DNA of 64,000 bases from Bacillota bacterium (GCA_023435305.1 JAEYRV010000059.1:20083-84082), one strand, 5' to 3'; counted from the first letter of the stretch, positions 16,660 through 25,216 are shown. Translations and numbers: made by a program. Notes: a model not told the origin generated them from the letters alone.

Positions 16660-17595
16660 ATGGTAGTAACAGTTACGATAAATCCTGCAATGGATCTGGT
16701 AATGGAGTTGGATAAGTTTCGCCTGAATGTGACAAACAGAGTTCAAAGAAAGTTCAGCTGTGTGGGAGGCAAGGGAACGCATGTATCGATAAATCTTAGT
16801 CTGATGGGGGTCAGAAGCAAAGCTGCAGGTGTTGTGATGGGCGCCACAGGAGATGATATACTCAGGCAGCTTGCTCAATATGATATAGACCTTCGCTTTA
16901 TCAGACTGAATGATGGGAATTCCAGGACAAATTATGTACTGACCGACAGTGAGAAAAATTGTACTCTCGTATCTGAAAAAGGCATAATGATGGATCAGGC
17001 TGTTATAGATGAATTCATCGATCACTATTCGGCACTGGTGGAAAGCGGAGATATGGTTGTCATTTCAGGCGATGCCTCAAATCAAAAGGACACAAGGCTG
17101 CAGGAGAAGCTTATGGATATTGCTTCGGCCAAAGGCGCGCGGTTTTGCCTGGATGCCAGCGGTATACATCTGGAGGCGGGCATCAGAAAAAGACCGTTCC
17201 TGATCAAGCCCAATCTCGATGAGCTCAGCATCCTTTGCGGCAGGGAGTTATGCACTGAAGATGATATATTATCAGCGCTGAGAGAAGTAAATGATAACGG
17301 TGCAGAAAATATCATTGTATCCTGCGGCGGAGACGGCAGCTATGCTCTGTTGGACGGCAAGCTCTACAGAGTCCTTTCACCTGAGGTGGAGGTCAAGAAT
17401 ACTGTCGGATGCGGTGATGCGCTGCTCTCGGGTATTGTTGCCGGCCATGAGATGAAGCTGTCTACCGTTGACAGCCTGAAAAAAGCAACAGCAGCAGCGG
17501 CTGCAACTGCAATGAACGAAGCTACAGTCGGTTTTGATCCGGCGATCGCAGCAAAACTGGAAGCAGAAGTCGTAGTAAAGGAATTAGCATTTTAA
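16660..17595 (+). CDS. PfkB-family sugar (phosphate) kinase, 1-phosphofructokinase-like
   Basis: 311 aa, ATG at 16660 behind CTGGAGG. It opens with VTVTINPAMDLVMELD and the GGKGTHVSINLSLMG sugar-binding motif typical of 1-phosphofructokinase, tagatose-6-phosphate kinase and 6-phosphofructokinase 2; the ATP/anion-hole motif near the C-terminus is NTVGCGDALLSGIVAG, with catalytic Asp. It is followed 101 bp later by a class II aldolase, so the pair may phosphorylate and then split a ketose phosphate. Fructose 1-phosphate, tagatose 6-phosphate or a rarer ketose phosphate are all possible. Confidence 0.85.
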   Translation: MVVTVTINPAMDLVMELDKFRLNVTNRVQRKFSCVGGKGTHVSINLSLMGVRSKAAGVVMGATGDDILRQLAQYDIDLRFIRLNDGNSRTNYVLTDSEKNCTLVSEKGIMMDQAVIDEFIDHYSALVESGDMVVISGDASNQKDTRLQEKLMDIASAKGARFCLDASGIHLEAGIRKRPFLIKPNLDELSILCGRELCTEDDILSALREVNDNGAENIIVSCGGDGSYALLDGKLYRVLSPEVEVKNTVGCGDALLSGIVAGHEMKLSTVDSLKKATAAAAATAMNEATVGFDPAIAAKLEAEVVVKELAF

Positions 17596-17696
17596 ACAAT
17601 AACATTATCAGCAAGGACAAGCCGTCTGCTCCTTCTGTCATGAAAGAATTTTTCGACAGCCCCGGCAGCAGGTCTTGCCCAGTACAAGGAGGAAAT

Positions 17697-18299
17697 ATGT
17701 CTATCAGTTATCTGGAGGAACGCGAAAAACTTGCAAGAGCAATGAAACTTTTGTTTGACAGGAAGCTCACCAATGCAGCCGGCGGTAATGCAGCTATGCG
17801 TGTTGATGAGGACAGGATAATTGTCACACCGTCGATGATGTCTGAGCATAAGCACTGTGAAATATGTGCAGAGAATATACTTGTGTGTGATTACGATCTG
17901 AATATTATTGAGGGAGATGGTGTTCTTTCAAGAGAGTGCAAAATGCATGCGCTGCTCCTCAAAAATATTCCTGAGATCAGCGCTGTGATACATGCACATC
18001 CCGAATACACGATGGTATATGTAGCGGCAAGTAAGCCGATCCCTTCTGTTACAGAAGCTACACAGAAGATGGGGGACTGCCTTCTTATCGAACAGGCAAA
18101 GGCCTATTCGCAGGATCTGGCAGATCATGTTTACGACTTCTTCAAGGACAAGCGTGAAATCCTCAAGAGAAGCGGCCTGTGCGCTTTGTTGCCGCTGCAT
18201 GGCACTGTTGCTGTAGGCAAGCACCTTGAACAGGCATTCAGCGTTGTGGAACGTATAGAGTGTGATGCAAAATGCAATATATTCGGGAAATTTATATAG
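17697..18299 (+). CDS. Class II aldolase/adducin-family protein (fuculose-1-phosphate aldolase-like)
   Basis: 200 aa. The start ATG at 17697 follows AAGGAGGAAAT; an in-frame ATG 57 nt upstream lacks a ribosome site. Zinc ligands are visible as HAHP (near residue 99-101) and the later His in LPLHGTVAVG, with the catalytic Glu in LSRECKMHALL. These define the zinc aldolase fold that cleaves L-fuculose, L-rhamnulose or related 1-phosphates to DHAP and an aldehyde, or epimerises ribulose 5-phosphate. The usual SGN phosphate motif is altered to AAGGNAAMR. Together with the FGGY kinase at 19287 it makes a ketose to ketose-1-phosphate to DHAP route plausible. Confidence 0.85.
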   Translation: MSISYLEEREKLARAMKLLFDRKLTNAAGGNAAMRVDEDRIIVTPSMMSEHKHCEICAENILVCDYDLNIIEGDGVLSRECKMHALLLKNIPEISAVIHAHPEYTMVYVAASKPIPSVTEATQKMGDCLLIEQAKAYSQDLADHVYDFFKDKREILKRSGLCALLPLHGTVAVGKHLEQAFSVVERIECDAKCNIFGKFI

Positions 18300-18365
18300 T
18301 GAGGTAAAAGATGTCCCTCACAGTGTTATAATTACTGCCAGAATATGCTATAATCTATAAAGATT

Positions 18366-18380
18366 TTTACAAATTGTAAA
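18366..18380. promoter_or_regulatory. Palindrome upstream of the deoR-family gene
   Basis: TTTACAA-A-TTGTAAA, a perfect 7-bp inverted repeat 75 bp before the regulator start; a candidate operator, judged only by symmetry and position. Confidence 0.35.
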
Positions 18381-18454
18381 GAACGAGAGCCGGATTATTT
18401 GTTTATACAGGGTGCATCCTAAAATCAAAAAGTAATTGAGCGGAGGCAGCGCAA

Positions 18455-19234
18455 ATGCTTGCTTATGAGAGAAAGAGCAGGATAATAGAATACCTGGAAC
18501 AGAACGGCAAGGCGGAGGTCAATGAGCTATCCGAAATGCTGGGTGTGGTCGCCGAGACGATACGCAGGGACATGCGGGAGCTCGAGACGCAGGGCGTCCT
18601 GAAAAGGACCCACGGCGGAGCTGTGGCAGTCAGCCACAAGGAGAAGGAATATCCGGTCCAGGTAAGAGTCATGAAAAATGCCATAGAAAAGGACAGGCTG
18701 TGCAGAAGGGCTGCGGACTTCATCAACGAAGGCGATCTGATCTTTGTTGACAACAGCTCCACACTGGTGAACCTGATAAAGCATCTTGATGACAACATGC
18801 AGCTGACTGTTCTGACAAACTCGATCAAGATTTTGCAGGAATATGCCATGTACAGGAAGGATAACATAACCATGTTATGTACCGGAGGCGTTTTCAACAA
18901 ATCCAACCTGTCGCTTTCAGGCGCTCTTTCGGATAAGTTCACCCGGGAGTTTTTTCCGAATAAGGCCTTTATATCGTGCCACGGTATCTCCGAGGAATAT
19001 GGCTTTACAGACGGAAACCTGCATGAGGTCGGGTTCAAGCGTGAGATGATCCATCTTGCGGAGAAGGTCTATTTCCTGATTGACCATACCAAGTTTGAGA
19101 AGCTCGGACCGATAAGACTTGGCGGATTGGAGATATGTGACGTGCTGATAACGGACGCGCAGCCTTCCGGGGATCTGGTCAGGCAGCTGAAACAGAGCAA
19201 TCCGGATATGGAGATCGTGGTATGTGAGGAATGA
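18455..19234 (+). CDS. DeoR-family sugar catabolism repressor
   Basis: 259 aa, start behind GCGGAGG. The N-terminal helix-turn-helix is the DeoR signature (ERKSRIIEYLEQNGKAEVN, LSEMLGVVAETIRRDMRELE, KRTHGGAV), and the C-terminal half is the sugar-isomerase-like sensor (DNSSTLVNLIKHL, VLTNSIKI, TGGVFNKSNLSLSG, DHTKFEK). The family responds to phosphorylated sugars. It sits between the aldolase and an FGGY kinase, all on the same strand, and is the likely controller of both. Confidence 0.9.
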   Translation: MLAYERKSRIIEYLEQNGKAEVNELSEMLGVVAETIRRDMRELETQGVLKRTHGGAVAVSHKEKEYPVQVRVMKNAIEKDRLCRRAADFINEGDLIFVDNSSTLVNLIKHLDDNMQLTVLTNSIKILQEYAMYRKDNITMLCTGGVFNKSNLSLSGALSDKFTREFFPNKAFISCHGISEEYGFTDGNLHEVGFKREMIHLAEKVYFLIDHTKFEKLGPIRLGGLEICDVLITDAQPSGDLVRQLKQSNPDMEIVVCEE

Positions 19235-19286
19235 GGCAGACTGCGGGACCGGGCGATAATAGCTGATATGAACGGAGAATTAGTTT

Positions 19287-20789
19287 ATGTGTGCTGAGAA
19301 AAATGTCCTTGCATTCGATGCAGGCGGCGGAAGTACAAGGATGCTTCAAATAGGCTTTGACGGCAGCAGACTGAATATAAAGCAGACAGCCAGATACCCC
19401 AACGGGCCGGTCATCATGGGAAAGAGCCTCTATTGGGACATACTGGGCATATGGAGAGATTTGAAATCGGGCCTTCAGGAGGTATCGGCCAGCGGCAGTG
19501 AAATCGCGTCTCTGGGAATCGACACCTGGGGCAATGATTATGTTTTACTCGACAAAAAGGGCTATATGATAGAGAATCCATACAGCCACCGTGACAACCG
19601 CACGGCCGGCCTTGTTGAAGAAGTCAACTCGAAGCTTGGCGGTTTTGAACTGTATTCCAGAAACGGCATACAGCAGGTGCGTATGAACACCATGTATCAA
19701 ATGTATCATATGGCAAAGGACAGACCATACATTCTTGAGATGGCTGAAAAATTCCTGTTTTTGCCGGACCTTCTTGCTTATTACCTGACTGGTGAGCAAT
19801 ATAATGAATATACAATGGCGACTATTTCCCAGCTTTATAGTCATGATACGGGTGATTGGGATGATAAGCTGATGGAGATGCTTGGGATACCCCGCAGGCT
19901 ATTCTCCAATATTGTAATGCCCGGTGAGGAGATTGGCATGGTAATGCCGTCTCTGTCTGATGAAATCGGTATAAAGCCATTCAGGCTGACCGCGGTCGGC
20001 TCCCATGATACGGGCTCTGCAGTGGCAGCGGTGCCGGAGACGGAGGGGCCTGTGCTGTATATCAGCAGCGGGACATGGTCCATAGTCGGGACTGAAACCG
20101 ATTCTCCGGTGATCAGTGCCGATGCTTATCGTTTGAATTATGCAAACGAGGGAGGCGCCAATAACAAGATCAGGCTTCTCAAAAATGTAATGGGACTTTG
20201 GATAATGCAGGAGATCCAGCGAAAGCTGACTGTGGATGGCAGAAGGTATACATTTGCCGAACTCAGCAGTCTTGCCGGGGCGGCTGAGCCCTTCTGCTCG
20301 GTGATCGACCCGGATGATGAAGCATTCTATGAACCATCCGACATGCCGGGAACTGTAAGAGAATACTGCAGCAGGACAGGGCAGAAAGTGCCGGAGGATA
20401 CAGGCAGCCTCGTCAGGACAGTGCTTGAAAGCCTGGCATTCAAATACAGGTATGTGATCGAAGGCCTGGAAAGGATCACAGGCAATAAATATGAACGTGT
20501 CCACATAGTTGGCGGAGGTTCCCAGAATACACTGCTGAACGCCTTTACAGCCAACTGCTGCGGCAAGCCGGTATGCGCAGGCCCATCCGAAGCGACAGCC
20601 CTTGGGAACGGACTGGTGCAGCTGATATCGCTGGGCGAGCTGTCCGACTATACCCAGGCACGAAGCATAATCAAGAGCAGCTTTCCGCCTGAGATATTCA
20701 CGCCGTCTGAAACAGACCACTGGGATGAAAAGTATTACGAGTTCTTGAAGATAACCGGTCTCCGGGGTCATCTCCGGGGTCAGGCTTGA
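19287..20789 (+). CDS. Rhamnulokinase-like FGGY carbohydrate kinase
   Basis: 500 aa with an ATG behind ACGGAGAA. Features of the rhamnulokinase subgroup: AFDAGGGSTRMLQIGFD, LGIDTWGNDYVLLD, YSHRDNRT, GSHDTGSAVAAVP, YISSGTWSIVGTE, NEGGANNKIRLLKNVMGLWIMQE, and VHIVGGGSQNTLLNAFTANCCGKPV. It would phosphorylate a ketose at C1, feeding the class II aldolase at 17697. The C-terminal residues (LRGHLRGQA) are encoded inside the first copy of the palindromic repeat at 20776-20907, so the native 3' end of the gene has probably been replaced by repeat sequence. L-rhamnulose itself is not proven, since no rhamnose isomerase gene is present. Confidence 0.87.
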   Translation: MCAEKNVLAFDAGGGSTRMLQIGFDGSRLNIKQTARYPNGPVIMGKSLYWDILGIWRDLKSGLQEVSASGSEIASLGIDTWGNDYVLLDKKGYMIENPYSHRDNRTAGLVEEVNSKLGGFELYSRNGIQQVRMNTMYQMYHMAKDRPYILEMAEKFLFLPDLLAYYLTGEQYNEYTMATISQLYSHDTGDWDDKLMEMLGIPRRLFSNIVMPGEEIGMVMPSLSDEIGIKPFRLTAVGSHDTGSAVAAVPETEGPVLYISSGTWSIVGTETDSPVISADAYRLNYANEGGANNKIRLLKNVMGLWIMQEIQRKLTVDGRRYTFAELSSLAGAAEPFCSVIDPDDEAFYEPSDMPGTVREYCSRTGQKVPEDTGSLVRTVLESLAFKYRYVIEGLERITGNKYERVHIVGGGSQNTLLNAFTANCCGKPVCAGPSEATALGNGLVQLISLGELSDYTQARSIIKSSFPPEIFTPSETDHWDEKYYEFLKITGLRGHLRGQA

Positions 20790-20907
20790 AATATTCCTTT
20801 TTTTCGGGGTCAGGCTTGAAATATTCCTTTATTCTTATTCTGCAAGAATAAAGGAATATTTCAAGCCTGACCCCGATTAAATAAAGGAATATTTCAAGCC
20901 TGACCCC
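20776..20907. repeat. Palindromic repeat cluster: two direct and two inverted copies of a 25-bp unit
   Basis: The 25-bp unit beginning GGGGTCAGGCTTGAAATA occurs at 20776-20800 and 20806-20830 and, inverted, at 20850-20874 and 20883-20907. The inner copies form a perfect 32-bp stem (20805-20836 with 20844-20875) with a 7-nt loop. It lies exactly between two convergent genes and supplies the last codons of the FGGY kinase. It resembles REP-type units mobilised by Y1 (REP-associated) transposases, but none is encoded here. Confidence 0.9.
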
Positions 20908-20912
20908 CAAAA

Positions 20913-21551
20913 CTATCTTGCTGCTTTTATTTTGGAGACGAATTCGGCGGCAAGGCGTTTTATGCTTGCGTAGTCGCCGGTTTTGGCGCCGGCTGTCAGG
21001 CTGCCGCCTGCGCCGACCGCTGATGCGCCGGCTTTGATCCACTGATCGACGTTGTCGATGCTGACTCCGCCGGTCGGCATCAGGTTGGCCTGGGGCAGGG
21101 GACCCTTTATTGCCTTGATTATGCCAGGTCCGAAGGCCTCACCCGGGAATACCTTCAGGATATCGGCGCCGAGCTCCATTGCTTCCACAACGCCTTCTAT
21201 GGTCATGACGCCGGGCATGCAGGGCACCTGGTAGCGGTTGCACAGCTTCAGCGTTTCACGGCTGAGGAAAGGGCTGACGACATACTGGGCTCCGGATAGG
21301 ATGGCGATCCTTGCGGTTTCGGGATCGAGTACCGTGCCGGCGCCTATGATTATTTTCCCTGCGTATTCCTTTGCAAGTTCTTCTATTACTTTTGTTGCTC
21401 CCGGTACAGTATAGGTTATTTCTATTGCAGCAGCACCGCCTTCAAGACATGCATCGGTTATCTTCTTTGCCATGTCCGCGTTATCGGCACGGACAACAAC
21501 AACCAGACCTGAATCGGTTATTTTCTTTATGATTTCCCACTTTTTACTCAT
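20913..21551 (-). CDS. KDPG/KHG-type aldolase
   Basis: 212 aa. Class I aldolase that splits 2-keto-3-deoxy sugar-acid phosphates (KDPG to pyruvate and glyceraldehyde 3-phosphate) or 4-hydroxy-2-oxoglutarate. Motifs: VVVVRADN, AIEITYTVPGA with catalytic Glu, GAGTVLDPETA, the segment QYVVSPFLS, and the Schiff-base Lys in DILKVFPGEAFGP, then LMPTGGVSIDN. Last gene of a five-gene minus-strand operon that starts at 25131. The company of two dehydrogenases and a phosphotriesterase-type lactonase suggests a sugar-acid route ending in this cleavage. No KDG kinase or Entner-Doudoroff dehydratase gene is visible nearby. Confidence 0.9.
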   Translation of the reverse strand: MSKKWEIIKKITDSGLVVVVRADNADMAKKITDACLEGGAAAIEITYTVPGATKVIEELAKEYAGKIIIGAGTVLDPETARIAILSGAQYVVSPFLSRETLKLCNRYQVPCMPGVMTIEGVVEAMELGADILKVFPGEAFGPGIIKAIKGPLPQANLMPTGGVSIDNVDQWIKAGASAVGAGGSLTAGAKTGDYASIKRLAAEFVSKIKAAR

Positions 21552-21633
21552 GTCAATGTCAACCTCCTAATGAATAGATTGATTATGTTCCGCTTTAATC
21601 ACCAGCCAGCATTTACTGCAGACTGCAGACGGC

Positions 21634-22209
21634 TTATTTCCATTTCGGATTGTCTATGATGGCAGGCTTTCCCTCCTTTTCCACAACCAGCTTCCTGTAA
21701 CCCTTTGTTTCGATTGTTCCGTAATCGTGGCCCGCATCGGCACGGAACACGAAGAAGGTCACCAGCTTTTCATTCCCGATATTGATGCTCCTGTGAGCAT
21801 ATCTTCCGGGAACGTAAACTGCCTTGCCGGGTGTCAGCAGCTGGACGTCCCAGTCGCCTTCCGGGTTCTCCATGAGCATGTAGCCTTTGCCGCTCAGGCA
21901 GTAATAGACTTCAGCTGTGTCGAGGATGGTATGGAAGTGGCCTTTTGTCATATAGTACTCATTGCCGACCTTCCCGGGATATACGATACTGGTTCCAAAA
22001 AGCAGGTTTCCTGATGTTTCAGGCAGGCCGAGCTCATAAAAGTCGTAAACTGTGTCATCGTTGGCCTTGACTGCGGCTTCGAAGGCAGCGTCGTCAGCAT
22101 ACATGCCTCTCATCTGTGAAAGGACGCGTCTCGTAGGTTTTCTCTCGTCAGACATCCCATTCTGAAGATCAAAAAACATTGTAAATGGATTCATTTTTAT
22201 ATCACTCAT
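21634..22209 (-). CDS. Cupin-type glucose-6-phosphate isomerase-like protein
   Basis: 191 aa from the ATG at 22209 behind GAGGAGAATC; a longer in-frame start overlaps the upstream gene. The cupin motifs of archaeal-type phosphoglucose isomerase are present: TSIVYPGKVGNEYYMTKGHFH, followed by ILDTAEVYYCLSGKGYML and PGRYAHRSINIG, supplying the His/Glu metal ligands. This enzyme class interconverts aldose and ketose 6-phosphates. In bacteria it is uncommon and often found in sugar-specific operons rather than glycolysis. It lies 37 bp after the shikimate-dehydrogenase-like gene. The real substrate could be any hexose or pentose phosphate. Confidence 0.85.
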   Translation of the reverse strand: MSDIKMNPFTMFFDLQNGMSDERKPTRRVLSQMRGMYADDAAFEAAVKANDDTVYDFYELGLPETSGNLLFGTSIVYPGKVGNEYYMTKGHFHTILDTAEVYYCLSGKGYMLMENPEGDWDVQLLTPGKAVYVPGRYAHRSINIGNEKLVTFFVFRADAGHDYGTIETKGYRKLVVEKEGKPAIIDNPKWK

Positions 22210-22246
22210 GATGATTCTCCTCATATCGATGATGTAACTGTTCAAA

Positions 22247-23197
22247 TCAGCCGTTTTTCTGGACTTCGTCAGCGATCCTTTTGCATTCATCGAACAGCTC
22301 TTTTGTTATTTCAATATGGAACACTTCCGCAATTACCTGAGTCCAGCCGTGAATAAAGTATATCCAGCCGTCCTCTACATGCAGATTCTTAGCTTCCTTC
22401 TGAGCCAGCGCCTGATGCATGAAGAGAAGGTCGCCCCTGTAGTTTATCTCCCATACCAGGCTGTTTTCCGGGAACTTCACCTCATTGGTCAGCGGGGAAC
22501 CCGGCCTGTCCTTTCCAAGACCTGTAGCATTTACGATGAGGGAATAAGGTCTGAGCTTATGGACCAGTGCGTCATTTTGTCCCGGCTCAGGAGTCAGGTG
22601 GAATTCAGCATTTGCACCCGGCTTTATCTGTCCGACTATTTTTTCGATCTCATCCAGCCTCGGCTTGCTTCTGTTGCCGACGATGAGCCTGTTGGGTATG
22701 TTATCACCCTTGTTTTCGTGAAGCAGGTATGCAGCCATGGATATGGCGCTTCCGCCGGCACCGATCAGCAGTGCGTCTCCGCCGTGATCCCTGAAGAAAT
22801 TCTTCGGAACGAATGCATCAAGAGACATTCCGGCTGTAATGGGATCCTTTGCATAACCCTCCAGTCTGCCGTCCTTTTTGGAGATGCAGGAGAGTTCGCT
22901 GAACATGGTTGCGTAGGGATCAAGGTAATCAAACAGATCCTTTGCGGCGTTGTACAGGTCGATCTTGTGGGTCGTGACAAGTGCACCCAGAGACAATTCG
23001 TCATTTTTGATGAATTCGACGACCTCTCTGTAAACCTCGGGCTGTGCATGTATTTCAATGTCGATGCCCTTGATGATGGCGTCTTTTAGTCCCATAGCCT
23101 TTGCCCAGAGGGGAAATACCTTCATAATGGAGGACTTTGTAGTGGTGACGCCGATAAAATAGAATGTTGGTTGTGCTGCTTTTCCTGGCAGATTCAT
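22247..23197 (-). CDS. Shikimate dehydrogenase-like NAD(P) oxidoreductase
   Basis: 316 aa, start behind GAAAGGAGC. N-terminal substrate domain with the catalytic-type Lys in LVTTHKIDLYNAAKDLFD (canonical shikimate dehydrogenase has NVTxPxK), NADP Rossmann domain with ALLIGAGGSAISMAAYL and NRSKPRLDEIEKI, and the signature LIVNATGLGKDRPGSPL. Longer than AroE (about 270-290 aa), with a divergent N-terminus FYFIGVTTTKSS rather than the GxPxxHSxSP shikimate-binding motif, so shikimate is probably not its substrate. As part of a sugar operon it may oxidise a polyhydroxy acid, as known for several AroE paralogues. Confidence 0.85.
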   Translation of the reverse strand: MNLPGKAAQPTFYFIGVTTTKSSIMKVFPLWAKAMGLKDAIIKGIDIEIHAQPEVYREVVEFIKNDELSLGALVTTHKIDLYNAAKDLFDYLDPYATMFSELSCISKKDGRLEGYAKDPITAGMSLDAFVPKNFFRDHGGDALLIGAGGSAISMAAYLLHENKGDNIPNRLIVGNRSKPRLDEIEKIVGQIKPGANAEFHLTPEPGQNDALVHKLRPYSLIVNATGLGKDRPGSPLTNEVKFPENSLVWEINYRGDLLFMHQALAQKEAKNLHVEDGWIYFIHGWTQVIAEVFHIEITKELFDECKRIADEVQKNG

Positions 23198-23209
23198 AAT
23201 GTGCTCCTT

Positions 23210-24178
23210 TCATTGCTGTATTTTTAATGCTTTTGCAGGATTGCTTACTGTAAATTTAGTAATAAATTCTTCGCCTATCCCGAAGCTCTTAAGCAGCGGG
23301 AAGAATGTTTCAAACATATAGTCGAGACCTATGAGGCCGCCGTAGCTTTTCATGCGTTCACGTGTTGTATCAAGGCCTATCAGTATCCTGTCTTCATATC
23401 CATGCTCAAGCAGCGTTGATATAAACCTTACCTCATCCTCATCAGAGTGGTATTTGTACCTGCCGATGGTATCAAGCTCCAGATAGACCCCTGTGGAAGC
23501 AACCTCCATCAAATAGCCCATATCTGTGAGGACACGGTCCAGATGGCATATGATTATCGACTCTGCAGGTACCTTGCGGTCTGTAAAAAGCCTGATCTGC
23601 TCCAATGCGCCTTTTCCCATCTCAGTATGGCTGAGTATCGGGACACCGGTTTTCACCGAGGCTTCGGCAGCGGCTGAGAATAATCTTTCATAATCACCGA
23701 TGGGGCCTTCCAGATCCGACGCCGTTTTAATAATGCCGGCCCGGGCGCTGACTCTGTGGACAGGACTGGATGAATCACAGTTTATATACATGCCGTTGTT
23801 GATCTCATCAATATAAAGCTGAGCCAGCTCATCACCATCAATTGTTTTTATCCAATGACCGTCGGGGTAGAATATGAGCTTGTGAAACCCGGTGGAAGCC
23901 AATATACTTACGCCTGTCCTCTCAGAGGCTTTCAGCTGCATATCGGCCATCCTTCCGCAGCCGATGGGCTGGGCATCAGCAATACTGACACCGCCGTGCC
24001 TTTTATACAGCTCCAGTTCGGAGCAGGTGGCATCGAAGTCATCGAGACGCAATGAAGGCACAAGCTTTGATGATTGACCCTCAGCTATGAACAGATGCTC
24101 ATGGCTCTGGCAATAGCCAAGCTGCTCAGGCTTTATATCGCCTGTAACTGTTCGGATATATCCCGTTGCTTTTTCCAT
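23210..24178 (-). CDS. Phosphotriesterase-family metal-dependent hydrolase (lactonase-like)
   Basis: 322 aa. The ATG at 24178 is chosen over a GTG at 24187 because the latter lies inside the AAGGAGTG ribosome site. Amidohydrolase binuclear-metal ligands: HEHL near the N-terminus, a candidate carbamylated Lys in ARAGIIKTASD, His in LSHTEMG, His in ICHLDRV and Asp in IGLDTTRE. Bacterial members outside organophosphate hydrolases are mostly lactonases, including sugar lactonases. Encoded between a 2-hydroxyacid dehydrogenase (6-nt gap) and a shikimate-dehydrogenase-like enzyme; hydrolysis of a sugar lactone or phosphosugar lactone before aldol cleavage fits. Confidence 0.85.
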   Translation of the reverse strand: MEKATGYIRTVTGDIKPEQLGYCQSHEHLFIAEGQSSKLVPSLRLDDFDATCSELELYKRHGGVSIADAQPIGCGRMADMQLKASERTGVSILASTGFHKLIFYPDGHWIKTIDGDELAQLYIDEINNGMYINCDSSSPVHRVSARAGIIKTASDLEGPIGDYERLFSAAAEASVKTGVPILSHTEMGKGALEQIRLFTDRKVPAESIIICHLDRVLTDMGYLMEVASTGVYLELDTIGRYKYHSDEDEVRFISTLLEHGYEDRILIGLDTTRERMKSYGGLIGLDYMFETFFPLLKSFGIGEEFITKFTVSNPAKALKIQQ

Positions 24179-24183
24179 GGATA

Positions 24184-25131
24184 TCACTCCTTGTGTCCGA
24201 GCATTTCAAGAAGATTGTAAGTCGATACCAGCGCCATTTTTTCCACGGCTTCACCGGTAAAGGCTCCAAGATGCGGTGTCAGTATGAAGTTATCAAGTGT
24301 AAGCAGCTTCTCATCCTTGGCCGGAGGCTCACTGGAGAAAACATCCTGTGCAGCGCCTGCTATCCTGCCTGTGGTGAGGGCTTCGTATAACGCCTCTTCA
24401 TCTGCCAGTTCACCTCTTGAGGTATTGATCAGGATCGCATTTGACTTCATCAATCCAAGAGTTGTGCTGTTGATCATATGTTTGGTTTCAGAGGTGACAG
24501 GGAGGTGGAGGGAGACAATGTCGCTCACTGCCAGCAGTTCCTCCAGGCTGTTTGCCCTTCCTACCTGGTATTTTTCGAGAAAGCCGTCATCTTTGAAGTA
24601 TGGATCATATATGGTTACATCCATCTCGAGCCCGCGAGCCCTTTTTGCAACCTCACGTCCTATCTGGCCTCCGCCTGCAAGTCCGAGTTTTTTTCCTGTC
24701 AGCTCAAAGCCTATGCTTCGATCCCAGCCGCCGGCTTTTACACCTTCGGAGTGCATGGGTATCTTGCGGGACATTGTGAAAATAAGAGCGATGGCCAGTT
24801 CAGCAACAGAAACACTGTTTGTTCCAACTGCGTTTTTCACTTTTATGCCAAGCTCAGTAGCACGGCGCAGGTCAATGTTGTCCATGCCGACACCGTATTT
24901 GGATATAGCCTTCAGATCCCTGAGCTGCTCCAGGACATTTGCAGGCAGCGGATCGACTCCGATAATGATGCCTTCGACGCCTTGCCCGGCAAGCTCTACT
25001 ATTTCATTTTCAGTCATGGTCCTTCCAAAGCTGTTCTCGACGATTTCATAGCCTTTTTCTTCAAGCAGGGGATAGGCCTTGTGCTTGTAATTCCTGAAGG
25101 ATTTTGGTGTTATCAGTACTTTCTTTTTCAT
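24184..25131 (-). CDS. D-2-hydroxyacid dehydrogenase (phosphoglycerate dehydrogenase-like)
   Basis: 315 aa. NAD-binding GGGQIGREVAKRARGL, and the catalytic triad Arg (NTSRGELAD), Glu (DVFSSEPP) and His (TPHLGAFT) are intact. It lacks the C-terminal ACT/regulatory domain of SerA, so it is a general 2-hydroxy/2-keto acid reductase or oxidase. First gene of the operon that runs to the KDPG aldolase. A candidate operator for the divergent-type GntR regulator lies 86 bp upstream. Confidence 0.87.
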   Translation of the reverse strand: MKKKVLITPKSFRNYKHKAYPLLEEKGYEIVENSFGRTMTENEIVELAGQGVEGIIIGVDPLPANVLEQLRDLKAISKYGVGMDNIDLRRATELGIKVKNAVGTNSVSVAELAIALIFTMSRKIPMHSEGVKAGGWDRSIGFELTGKKLGLAGGGQIGREVAKRARGLEMDVTIYDPYFKDDGFLEKYQVGRANSLEELLAVSDIVSLHLPVTSETKHMINSTTLGLMKSNAILINTSRGELADEEALYEALTTGRIAGAAQDVFSSEPPAKDEKLLTLDNFILTPHLGAFTGEAVEKMALVSTYNLLEMLGHKE

Positions 25132-25216
25132 ATGATCCGTCCTTTCTGTAGTTAGTCTGCATTTTTTGCTGCGTTTTAATTATATTTGGATCAATAATAT
25201 GTGTTATAATGTATTT

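Noticed and set aside
19899..20771. 290-codon open frame antisense to the FGGY kinase
   Set aside because: Shadow of a conserved kinase frame; no ribosome site or recognisable domain.
22316..23089. Plus-strand frame antisense to the shikimate-dehydrogenase-like gene
   Set aside because: Shadow of a clearly coding minus-strand gene; Cys/Val-rich without motifs.
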